The position numbers were made by a program, and so were the translations under genes. Positions 35,857 through 45,556 of a DNA stretch of 64,000 nt are shown here, piece by piece. Origin of the DNA: Lunularia cruciata (lineage: Eukaryota; Streptophyta; Marchantiopsida; Lunulariales; Lunulariaceae). Positions within the stretch are counted from its first letter, which is position 1. Every line of letters starts with the position of its first letter. The stretch covers positions 50,217,665 to 50,281,664 of the forward strand of contig OX419757.1 in NCBI GenBank assembly GCA_948567375.1, in the 5' to 3' direction. Below the pieces are notes generated by a model. The model ran no database searches and was not told the origin of the DNA. It saw only the letters and a program-made list of their open reading frames with translations.

Positions 35857-38800
35857 TGTGATGCACACCTTTTTTGCAAGAGTTGCAATTTTGTTTTGAT
35901 TTCTTTCTTTTGATGAATATAAGGGAATTTATTTGTGTGTCCAAGGGTAGAAACCTCATGTTCATGAATTATTTGGATTACATCCTTTTACGTGTCAAGG
36001 TATGAACACAACCATGAAGATCAGTGAAATACAAAGGAATGGGTACAAAGAAGTCCAAGTCTAAAGAAGAATAAAAAATAACAAGTACAAAGATTCTTTG
36101 GAGAAAGGATCTTTGGGACAAAAGACCGTACTTAATTTGAATGCACCACCATCAGAACTAAAGAACTTCCACCAAGGACCATTGGTGCACACCAAAGTAC
36201 TCACATGTGCAGAGATAGTGACAGCCCAACCATTGAGGATCAATATGTCTTTGTGGGGTAACTATGACCAATTTGTAGTAGGAACCAAAGTGATTGAGCG
36301 TGTTTCATCACTAGTACTTTTGAATATTGTTGTTGACAGTGTTGTTGAGACAAAATATTTAAAAAATAGACACCTTACTTCCTAACATATGGACTTCATG
36401 CAATCCTACCAATTGAATTCAAAGGTCATACTTACAAGATCCTATCCAAAGAATGCTTATATAAAGAAGAGAGTGAGGATCTTTGGATACAATGGCTAAT
36501 TTACCTTAAGGAGAAGCAAGATGAATCATATAAACATATGAAGAAGAACAAGCTATGAAGAAAGGAGAAGCATGATAAGAGGATCAACCCTGTAGTGGTG
36601 ACCAAAGGAGATTTAGTTTTACTATATGAAAATCATCATAAACTCTTTCCAAAGCAGTTAGATTTGAGGCAGATGGGACCTTTTTAAGTGGTGTAGGTCT
36701 ACAACAACGGACCTCCACAATTAGTAGATTTGGAAGGAAATCTCTTTGCTACCAAAGTGAATGGGTGGAGAGTACAAAGATATTATGCACAAAAGTCTGG
36801 AGAAGAGAGCAGTCTTTATGTTTGTAGGGATGCTTACATTTGCCCTTCAAATGGAAGGATACGTGGTGCATACCTTTTTGCAAAATTTGCAATTTTTTAA
36901 TTTACTTCTTTTGTATGAAGATAAGTAATTTTCATAAGTAAGGGAAGAAACTTCTGTTATGTGCATTCTTTAGATTTCACTTGTGTACTTGTTTTGATAC
37001 AAAGAATACAACACCAAATAGTTGTTCAATACAAAGGAATGGGTACAAAGAAGCCAATTCCAAAAGAAATGTCAAGTGCAAAGAGCACAAGTACAAAGAA
37101 TCTTTGGAGTCAAAGATCTTTGGAACCAAAGACCATATGTTCATTTGAGTAGCATTGCCACTTAGATTAAGAACTGCCAAAAAGACCATTAGTGCACATT
37201 GGAGAGTTCTCTTGTGTGGATAGTGACGACTCATCCATTGAGGGTCATTATTCAAGAACCCTTGACTATAGAATTGAGTGTTGACTGAGTAGTTTGCACT
37301 TTTTCTAGAAATTTTTAGAAGAACACTCACGCAATCTCAACTCCTTCATAGTTGACAATTCTTTGTGCTTGTAGTGCACTTAATAGAAAGATGGTAAGAG
37401 CAAAGAAAGCCAAAGAAAGATCCTTGAAGTGATTTTTTGGTCACCAAGAATTGGCAAATGGGCTATAAGAGCTACGAGTGATTTACTTTAAAGCAAGCAC
37501 TTGATGTTTTTGCTCTGGAATTGGGAGTTGGGTTCACTTGCAATCATTCAAGAAAGATGTAGAAAATTTGAGAGAGTAATTAAGGATCTTCATGGTAATC
37601 CTTAGAATTGGGAGGACGAACATTGGAGGATAGTAATAGGAGGAGAAAAATGTTCCTAAAGAGCGATGACCTTAGATACTGAATTTGGAGACATGGGAGA
37701 AGATTTCAACATTACCATTAAGGACTCCTTTGTAAAGAAAATATCTTCAAGTAGTGGTTGGAAATTACATATTACAAGGATCCTACTTGTAGGTACATAT
37801 TTCAATCTATCATGAAATTTTTTGCCCAAAGTGAACTACCTACTTAACCATAAATCAAATAATTTTCTTTGAGCAATTATATACAGCAGAACATATCAAT
37901 TGGACCTACATGTTCTCTTGGCAGGCTTGCTCCATGATCAAGGAACTTGAGGAAGATGTAGGAGCCACCTATATTGCTTTGTTTGCAATTCACTTCTTTA
38001 TGGGTTGAATTTGTTGAGTGAAAATGAGAAGAGGTGATTTGGAAATCACTTCTTTTAGAGGTATATTTTGCAGCTCAACTTTAAGTACCTTTTACCCTCA
38101 AGAATCACCAAGATTTGGATGCCAAACTCTCTCAATTTGGGAATTTTATGGAGGTGAAGAAATTGATGTGATATTCATCCCCAAGAAGAAGAATCAGAGT
38201 ACTTCAACATGCATTAAACCAAAGAAGGCACCAAATAGAGCAAGAAGAAATCCTTAGGTTTTTGATATGTCTTTGGATGAAGAGGAAGAATAAAACAAAA
38301 ACAAAGACAAAGACAACCTTGCTCCGCAGGGGATTGAGTCAAATTTGAAGAAAGAAGAAGATGATTATGTACATGTAGAGTTAACTCCCCAAGAAGAAGT
38401 AAAAACCAAAGAGGAGGAAGGAATGGCCAAAAAGAACATGAAGATCAAGAAGATTTTTGGCCAAAAGAACCAAAAGTTCCAACTTTAATGGAGCCAAGTA
38501 TAGAAGTTCAAGGAGAAGAAGTTGGCATTGAAGGTTCTTTGAAGAAGTTTTAGCATAGCATCACTGAGAAAGAGAAGGAATCTTTAGCACCATTTCAACA
38601 CCACTTGTAGTAGATGGGTGGACTTTGTTGTAATTTGGTTGGACTTGCATTGTGATTCTCGGAAGTATGGCCAAATGCAATCTACTACATTTTGCTAGTG
38701 AAATACCTACATACAAATGAATATGTAGCAAAGGCAAAGATAACCAAGGGTAAGGAGCATTTGGAGAAGGTGAGGAACTTGTACAAGGATGAGTGCATGA

Positions 38801-40010
38801 AAGCAAATGATCTTGTGCATGAGAGTCATGAGGTCAAGAGGCAGAATACCTCATTGGTTGCAAAGAAAAAGAACTATGAGGAAGAAGTCTAAAGATTGGA
38901 AGGAGAGTTGAGAACTTTTCAAATCAAAGAGAAGTACAAGCAACAAGAGTACAAAGAAGAGCTGCAAAAGAATGATGTATAGAATGCAGATATCCAAGGT
39001 AAATGGGCGAGTGAGAAGGTCAGGATTGTCACTCTAGAGCTTTAGATAGCCAAATACATGAAAGAAGTAGTAATTCTGATTGAAGGCTTGGACAAAGAAC
39101 TTACCCATGAGAAGTAGAAGAGTGCAATAGAGAGGCAAAATATCATATAGGAGGTAAATCAAAGTCTCAATATTAGCATCAAGGTTTGAAGCATAGGAGA
39201 AGAAGGTACTAGAAGACTTAGAAGAACTTAGGAGTCAAATGATAGAACTCAAGGAAGAATTGCAATAGGTAGGATAACAAAGCAAAGATACATGAGTCAA
39301 AACTGCAAGTTCAAACTATTAGTGCAGAGGTCTACAAAGACCCAAAGTTAGAAAGGTTATCCCCAAAACTAAGGGAGCATATAGATAGGAAGTTTAAGAA
39401 ATTTATGACACAATAGTCTTAGACATCATGGATTACAAGGAGTGAACAAAGAGTCTCCTTAGGAAAGCTATAGGTAAAGCTAGTTCTTTGTATAGATATA
39501 TATATGAAGAATATTTCATTGATGGAGATTCTTTATAGTTGTACATATCTTCCTAGTTGTATGGTGTTAGGAGCAAAAGTCCACAGAAGACAAAGTAGAG
39601 TTTCTTCACAACAAAATAAAACACTTTCTCAAGACACTTGTTAGTGATTTAGTAGTAGTAATTTAGTATCGATCAATAAAGTAGGATAAGACAAGACAAT
39701 AAAATCTTGATTGTACAATACAAATGCAGTAAGTGCAGTTTTCATAGATCTTCATACTTCTTCAGAATTTGGATTTCTTTGGTAAGTAGTTGGTGAAGCT
39801 ATTTAAGGCTTTCTATCATTGTAAATATTCATTTAGTCCATGTAAGTTGAATAAAGGTAAAGAGCCAAAAGCTCTTTGTTACTTAACTTACTTAACTTAA
39901 GTATTGTGTCTCTATGGTGAGTAACGGTGAGGAACTTTGTAGTAGGAACACAAGTAGTTGAGTGTATAATTACTAGTGCTTGAGGTTAGGGTCTTGGATC
40001 CTTTGTAGTT
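35857..40010 (+). mobile_element. Second Tat-like Ty3/gypsy remnant
   Basis: Two related LTR starts (TGTGATGCACACC at 35857 and GTGGTGCATACC near 36862) flank a short piece of integrase C-terminal domain (about 36400-36860) of the same type as at 17600-17900: both show DLVLLYEN/ELVLLYDN and LR-MGP followed by V-NGR/W. The downstream LTR runs about 3.1 kb and includes coding remains at about 37550-39400. The upstream LTR copy is much shorter. Most of the interior is gone. Related to, but clearly diverged from, the element at 9684. Confidence 0.65.
36862..40010 (+). repeat. Tat-like LTR of second element, with coding remains
   Basis: Starts just after an A/G-rich tract (aaatggaagga). 36862-37255 aligns with 35857-36245, and 39905-40000 aligns weakly with 36250-36345 (both contain tttgtagtaggaac). 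In between, at about 37860-38020, is the LTR-borne motif chain (TYIALFAIHFFMG-like near 37965-38008) followed at 38690-39200 by strongly coiled-coil-like Lys/Glu-rich sequence. The 3' boundary is uncertain by tens of bases. Confidence 0.6.
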
Positions 40011-40481
40011 CTGAAGGAATAGAGCAATGCCTTGATAGGTGCTACTCTTAAGGTGAACTAAGAATTCGATTGATCAAACTAAAGATCTCAAAAGATGTAC
40101 CAAAATGAGATTATCTAATAGTTTCTAGTCAGGGGCCTTGAATCTAAGTTAGATATCGCGTAAACAATCTCGTATAACTTAGCTTCTCTAAGAAACCTAG
40201 CCTAAGGTTGAATACCTGAAACAAATTTAAATGAGATTCAGGATATAAAGATGAATCTTTTGAGAAAACCAAAAGTTCTAAAATTCACGGTATACATTAT
40301 GGAGAATCAAGCAACTTTCAACCATTTTTTCCTCTATAGAATTATATGGAGCACTATTTCCAACAAATTCCAAAGATATTATGAAGTTCTCTAATATGTT
40401 TATCCCTGAATAGAAAATATACTGGATACAGAAAGTTATCATCGAATCTCCAGATAAAGCTAGTTTTATGTTTACGAAAGA
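40011..40481. other. Unassigned intergenic DNA
   Basis: AT-rich, no frame with recognisable domains, no repeat that I can match elsewhere in the window. Confidence 0.4.
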
Positions 40482-41036
40482 GGACCACAGTGCGGTCGGT
40501 GCCAAGGTCAACTGTTTTCTACCACGTTTGAGAGAAGACTACAGTACATGGTAGCTTGTAGGCGCTCAGCCGAAGTTGGAACGTGGGAAGACCTGTGAAA
40601 TCGGCGCAGTCGAACTCCTTCTAAGTAGACCTTGTAGGAGGATTACAGACCGGTAGGTGCCAAGGTCAACTGTTTTCCACCAATCCACAGGAAAGCATCT
40701 CCTAGCACAGGAGAGCAATAACCCTAAGGGAGGCTTGTTCGAATGTTCCAAATGATTGTAGACCCTACGCTTTGTGTAGCTCGAATATATGAGATACGAT
40801 AAGGTACCGTTTCTCATATAGATTCTATTGGACCTACTTCCATTTTACCTTTTCCTCTTTTCTAATGTTTTTCGCTTCGATGGGGTCTTCCTATCCTTTG
40901 TGTTCTCTACGCGATCACTTTTTTCCTTTCCACCACGTTTGAGAGGATGACTACAGTACAGTAGAGCTTGCGGAGCTCAGCCGAAGTTGGAACGCTTGGA
41001 AGACCTGTGAAGTCTGCCCACTCGAAGTCCTTCGGA
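40482..41036 (+). repeat. Modular repeats upstream of the GST gene
   Basis: Module 1 (accaCGTTTGAGAG-, then agctcagccgaagttggaac, then gaagacctgtgaa-tc) occurs at 40520-40620 and 40930-41035. Module 2 (ggtgccaaggtcaactgtttt) occurs at 40498-40518 and 40657-40677. Dispersed-repeat copy E lies between the two module-1 copies. The array ends about 300 bp before the GST start codon and so may overlap its promoter. Confidence 0.85.
40841..40930 (+). repeat. Dispersed ~90-bp repeat, copy E
   Basis: ttttaccttttcctc, cttcgatggggtcttcctatcc and ctacgcgatcactttttt. Same strand as copies A-D; only 400 bp upstream of the GST gene. Confidence 0.65.
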
Positions 41037-41332
41037 GTGCCCTGCCAGAAGAGGGTCAATTATACAGGGAGTCTGACGAATGTGATTTCAGGAATGGTCA
41101 GCCCAGCAAATGTCCAGGCAGACTGGTGTGGATCAAACAGATCTTTCGGAAAAGCAGTAGTATGAAACAGCGATTTTGGGAATTTGTGGCACACGCTCGA
41201 CCATAGTTGCAAGTTTGGACGACATTGGGTCGACTCTCGGAAGTCGAGGTGTTTCAGTAGTTCAAGAGAGTACTTTGAGTGACCAGGAATACAAACTGAT
41301 TATCTTTCAAGCTGCACTCACACTACAGTGAT

Positions 41333-42318
41333 ATGGGAATTACTGTTTATGGACCTTCGTTCTCTCCTTATGTAAGGGTTGCTTGGCTAGCACTTCTCGA
41401 AAAAGCTGCAATCGATTTTACTCTTATCGAGGATGATCAACGCACGTCAACTGAGTATGGGGCGACACTTAATCCATTCAAGCGAGTTCCAGCGTACCAG
41501 GACGAAGACCTTGTCATATACGGTATGCTCATCCATAAATCTGGTAATCCGATGTCATGGTTCAGCTGGAGGACGTATGTAATAATGTCCTGAGGCGGTA
41601 AACTTACTGAAATATCAAAAGTATCTAGATGCAGTATGGTTACTAGTGAAACTCTGTTTCCAGGTTCATCACATTGCTGTGGAGCAGTTGAAATCTAGAA
41701 GCTTTAGCACCGGTGTTCTCTCTCTCTGGCTGATCAAAGATGGTGACCCGTTAATGTTAGGAGTCTAGGCACATAAGCTAAAATTTGGAATGTTCTTCTT
41801 CTGCGATCATGCTAGAATCTCGAGCTATAGCGAGATACGCTGAGGCCAAGTTCAAGGATCAGGGCACTCCTCTGCTTGGGTCAAGTTTGAAGCAAGAAGC
41901 ACTCATCAACCAGTGGATGGAAGTGGAAGCTCATGAATTCCATCCTGTTCTCAAGGCAGTCTGCTTGGAGTTGTGGTACAAGCCCAAGTTCGGCAAAGAA
42001 CCAGACCTCGCCATTGTAAAAGCTAACCTGGAAAAGCTGGACAAAGTACTAGATGTTTATGATGCCCAGTTGTCCAAGAGCAAGTACTTGGCAGGGGACT
42101 TTTTCTCTTTAGCAGACTTATGCCACATTCCCTTGACCCATATCTTCTGCACCGAGACTGGGAAAGAAGGTTCAATAACGAGCCGGAAACACGTGAAAGC
42201 TTGGTTTGACGATATTACTTCCCGGCCTTCGTGGAAAATAGTACTGGGAAATACACACACTTCTCTGTTTCCATCGACCATAGTACCAGAAAACTTATCC
42301 CGTTTGGAAAAACATTGA
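41333..42318 (+). CDS. Phi-class glutathione S-transferase, two coding exons
   Basis: Cytosolic enzyme joining glutathione to electrophiles. Model: exon 1 at 41333-41522, intron 41523-41815 (GTATGC...GCTAG), exon 2 at 41816-42318; 230 residues. The splice rebuilds ESRAIARY, with Glu64 split across the junction, the canonical glutathione-binding motif. Thioredoxin-like half: YGPSFSPYVR with likely catalytic Ser11, NPFKRVPA at 47-54, Glu64-Ser65. The helical C-terminal half has the N-capping box Ser161-x-x-Asp164 in FSLADLCHIPL. Length is slightly above the usual ~215. Many angiosperm phi genes have two introns; here only the one before ESRAI is found, so the earlier exons appear fused. A partial duplicate lies 1.7 kb downstream. 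Exon 2 also opens with an in-frame ATG at 41785 inside the intron, which I take as coincidental. Confidence 0.92.
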
Positions 42319-42501
42319 GTTCAGGCTTTCAGCTGTGAAATCATACCACATCAGAACTGCCAATCAGGATTTGAAGACGGGGCTATACAGGAGACTTCAA
42401 GCAGTGTGCTCGACTTTAAGTGATGATGAAGTCAATGTGATTGTTATCCCTATTTTTGCTTCCCGATCACTGTTTTACAGTGAAAATTGAAGTTGAAGTA
42501 C

Positions 42502-42531
42502 AATGAAGTACAAGGGTCCATGTACTTCATT
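42502..42531. repeat. 11-bp hairpin after the GST gene
   Basis: AATGAAGTACA and TGTACTTCATT flank an 8-base loop, about 190 bp after the GST stop, in its probable 3' region. Could mark the transcript end; there is no T-run typical of a defined terminator. Confidence 0.5.
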
Positions 42532-43081
42532 ATAAATTGAAGGATTTGGATATTGCTCAACAAGTGTGGGTTTGTATTTGTGGTCAAATCAGCCCGTTAT
42601 AGTTTACGACTACGATACTTCAGTAACATGTTTCGGTAAATTAAGTGGTTTGTGTGACAAGGAGTACGGTCGACGAGGACATAAACCTTTTCTTAACATG
42701 TGTAACCTTTCAATGGTTTTTTGGATTGAGAAGTGGACATTAAGCTCAAGACTGCTATTCTGTTTTATTTCAAACCGTCTTGCATACAGGCGTAGTTGCA
42801 TTATTGATTTTATGAATATACGGTCCTCCCTATAGCTTCTAGCGTCATCAAAGTCATCTCTAAACGTTCTTCACGATCCATTTGCCCTCCAAATGTGGGT
42901 GTACCTCAGCTTTCACATATTCCTCTTTCTCGTTCCTTGCGACCTTCATGTCGAGCTCGTAGGTCTTTCGCTGGTGACCTCCGTTCACACATTTAAATTT
43001 GATAGTGTAGTTAAATAGATGGTCACCGGAATACAATCAGCATACAACATGCTAACATCAACATACAATGCTAACATCAGG
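42532..43081. other. Intergenic DNA between GST and its duplicate
   Basis: No supported gene. An 89-codon plus-strand frame (42566-42835) has no recognisable domain. Confidence 0.5.
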
Positions 43082-43547
43082 ACTGCGTAGCTAGCACTTC
43101 ACGAGAATGCTGTGGTCGATTTTACTTTCTCGAGAATGATCATCGCACGTCAACGGTGTATGGGGCAAACATTACTCCATTCAAGCGAGTTCCAGCGTAC
43201 CAAGACGGAGACCTCATCCTCTTTTGTATTTCATCCACTTAATATGTTTTTCTGTCCCTGTTCCAACTTGTTCAATCGCATCATCAATCTTTTGTACGTA
43301 AATGAGAACCGACAGAACCCGATAGGTTGCACTAACAATAATAGGATATCCAGATGACATGCTCTCTGCTTCCTACCGAATCTCTGTTCCAGGCTCATCT
43401 AGTTTGTCACGAAAAGTTTTAGATTAGAAGTATTAGCACCGATTCCCCTTATCTCTGGTTGATGATTTATGTTGACTGGTGAGTTACACAGTCTTGTGTT
43501 AAGAAGATAAACTTTTGAATGCCCTTCTTCTGTCATCATACTAGAAA
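43082..43547 (+). pseudogene. Partial duplicate of the GST gene (exon 1, intron, start of exon 2)
   Basis: Aligns with 41378-41818 of the intact gene. Exon part: gctagcacttc, atcgcacgtcaac, then ccattcaagcgagttccagcgtacca almost unchanged. Intron part: ctctgttccagg-tcatc, tttagcaccg, and cttcttctg-atcat-ctagaa at the acceptor. The start codon region and catalytic Ser are not included, the exon-1 frame is lost, and homology stops at the exon 2 boundary, so it cannot make a transferase. Retained intron sequence shows a DNA-level (not retro-) duplication. Confidence 0.85.
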
Positions 43548-43911
43548 CCATGATCATTTCTTCCTGAGCTTGCACCTCTGGTGTAAACTTACACACTCCG
43601 AAGGGGAGTCCATCACAGACAATGGCGTAGCAACAGAGGATTTGACTCTCACAAAAAGCTGTCGTCCCATCACAGTACGTGCACTTTGAACAGGTAAAAA
43701 GTTCTCCCATCTTTCTGCGGTTGGAGGTCCTATTGAGGACTCGAATTTCAGTGTTTGGCACAGGGAGCAACCTCAAGATCCTCTTATCGTTCGAATTGGA
43801 ACTAACAGAATCAAAAATACTCTCGTGATCTACGTCCTGATATTGAAGGCGCCGAATTATGTTCTTTTGTCTTCCCATACCATCCTTGAAATGAGAAAAA
43901 TCTCTTTTCAA
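43399..43911 (-). CDS. Hypothetical cysteine-rich protein, antisense to the GST duplicate
   Basis: A 170-codon open frame starting MKRDFSHFKDG. Residues about 73-108 carry eight Cys in a tight cluster (CSKCTYC, then C-x7-CC, then C and C), which could bind zinc or form disulfides. The N-terminal part is basic; no signal peptide or membrane segment. A TATA-like element lies about 170 bp upstream on the same strand. The C-terminal 50 or so residues are read from the antisense of the GST duplicate, so that tail is probably recent and the true gene may end or splice elsewhere. I do not recognise the family. Could be a chance frame. Confidence 0.3.
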   Translation of the reverse strand: MKRDFSHFKDGMGRQKNIIRRLQYQDVDHESIFDSVSSNSNDKRILRLLPVPNTEIRVLNRTSNRRKMGELFTCSKCTYCDGTTAFCESQILCCYAIVCDGLPFGVCKFTPEVQAQEEMIMVSSMMTEEGHSKVYLLNTRLCNSPVNINHQPEIRGIGANTSNLKLFVTN

Positions 43912-44076
43912 GAGCGTGCGTGGTTTCTCTCAATGACGCTTGAACTGATCTTACAGATTAAGAATGCCACAAATGTACATGGTAGGTGACAATCAGACTG
44001 GACAGTTATTTAGAAGAGATATGCGCATCAAAGATTAGACTCAAAATCTAACTAGGATTCAACGGCGAATACTGGT

Positions 44077-44088
44077 CCTTTATATAAC
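44077..44088 (-). promoter_or_regulatory. TATA-like element for the minus-strand frame
   Basis: On the minus strand the sequence reads TTATATAAAGG, about 170 bp upstream of the ATG of the cysteine-rich frame: reasonable spacing for a TATA box with a leader of about 140 bases. Position and match are the only evidence. Confidence 0.35.
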
Positions 44089-44435
44089 TACATCATATTT
44101 AATTTGAAGAATTCAGCAAAATATGCTTTAATATGCCATCTGACCTGTGGACCACATATGGGGACAAGAAAATGATGTAAAGTTGCAAATAGTAATTTCG
44201 CGCACTCACGGGTGATAAACGTCCAGGCGGTACTGCTCATACGAGTTTAGCTGCACGGATCAGCCAATAGACCGGAAACAAAGAACCTTATAAGTTTGTC
44301 AACTATAATTGCTTGAAAGCTCAAAAGAAGGAACTCTCTTGAAGCGGCAAATCGGTACCGCTCCAAAATTTGCTAATTTTTTAGGCCAATTCAAACCATA
44401 ATTGATGATATTTAACGATAAAAAGGAAATATAAC

Positions 44436-45042
44436 TGTAATGTTCCAAGGACGAAGAATAATTCCAAAAAAAACACAAGGTTTAAGTACTCAATGTTTCT
44501 ATTATGTCCCAAAGGAATACATGGTCTTCATTATATAACAAAAGAAATACACTCATAGAGAGTTACACCCTTGGATTAAGTATATAGATTGGTGATATAT
44601 AAAAAAGTTCCACTCTTAGATTAGCTTTATGAATTTATGAAAATTTGATATTTATCTCATTTGTTCGCCATACAAGTTTAACAAAAAGAAATCTTTAAAG
44701 AATCTTCATATAGAAAGTTCATATTAATATGGGTGAAATATCTTTGGAAAGTTCTTAATGAGACAAACAAGGAAGTGAGAAAAAAACACTTATTCCCTTG
44801 GAGGATAGATGTTCTATTTTTTTAGGGCTAATTCATATGTTTAGGTATTCAAATTGGCTTTGAATTTTTTGGAGTGTTTTTGACCTTTGCTCTATTAGTG
44901 GAAGTGATTTTTTGCTATTAGTGGCAGTGTTTTTTTGCTCTTATCTCTATTTGATCTACTTAGATCATCATATATAACACCTTTAAAAATATTACTAAGC
45001 CAATTTACACCTCTAGATAATCTGTCTAGCTAATAGTATAAT
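44436..45042 (-). mobile_element. Diverged antisense LTR of chromovirus family A
   Basis: Begins TGTAATGTTCC in plus orientation and ends agtataata; the order of blocks follows the antisense LTR at 50857-51576 (…agttcttaatgagacaaac…, ctattagtggaagt, tagctaatag near the end). Much more diverged than the other family A LTRs and strongly AT-enriched, so it is the oldest copy here. No internal sequence is attached; no clear target duplication. Confidence 0.6.
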
Positions 45043-45049
45043 AAGTATA

Positions 45050-45556
45050 TGAGTGTCACTTTGTGTAAAAGATCGATGAAAGAAATAGGAGCATGAAAAA
45101 TCAAAATGAAATATCACATTGGGACTCTTGAATGAATGAAGCTCTAAATGCCTAGCATGAGCTAGGCTTTGGTATTTATATGGAAGCATACAAGGCTCTT
45201 GAGAAATTTTCTAAAGACCGCCTTCTTAGAGTGCAAGCTAAGCCATGCAAAGCTTCTCAAGAAGTTCCATTCTAGAAATTGCATATTTGGCATGCAAGCT
45301 AAGCTAGTTGAGAAACTTCCTTCTAAAAGCCATCTACTTGGTGTGCAAGCTAAACTAGCCAAGAAGCTTCCTCCTAGAAGTCACCACTTGGCATGCACAT
45401 TATCCACTACTTGGAACATACCAAATAGCTTCATATAGATGTTTCTATAGCTTCATATAGATGTTTCTAGAATATTATCATAATTTTTAGTTAATTTGGC
45501 CTATTTGTTACTTTTTTAGTTTCGACTAATTTTTTGGTAAACTCCATATTGTTACA
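45050..45556 (-). repeat. LTR of chromovirus family B (antisense)
   Basis: On the minus strand the LTR starts TGTAACAATATGGAG right after a purine-rich tract (caatggtggaata). It contains a TATA-like TATAAATAC (near 45175) and four degenerate 50-57-bp tandem units. The outer end is uncertain by about 15 bp. Confidence 0.6.
45196..45398. repeat. Four degenerate tandem units (~50-57 bp) in family B LTR
   Basis: Units at about 45196-45252, 45253-45309, 45310-45360 and 45361-45398 share a core of the form cttcct-ctagaag, cttgg-atgcaagctaa-ctag. Tandem units within a plant LTR often lie near the promoter, as here. Confidence 0.8.

Noticed and set aside
41785-41815. Alternative GST start at the in-frame ATG at 41785
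   Set aside because: It would lack the catalytic Ser half; splicing from 41522 to 41816 restores the canonical ESRAIARY motif exactly.
45169-45438. Plus-strand 89-codon repetitive frame
   Set aside because: It is read across the tandem units of an antisense LTR; the repeats, not coding constraint, keep it open.
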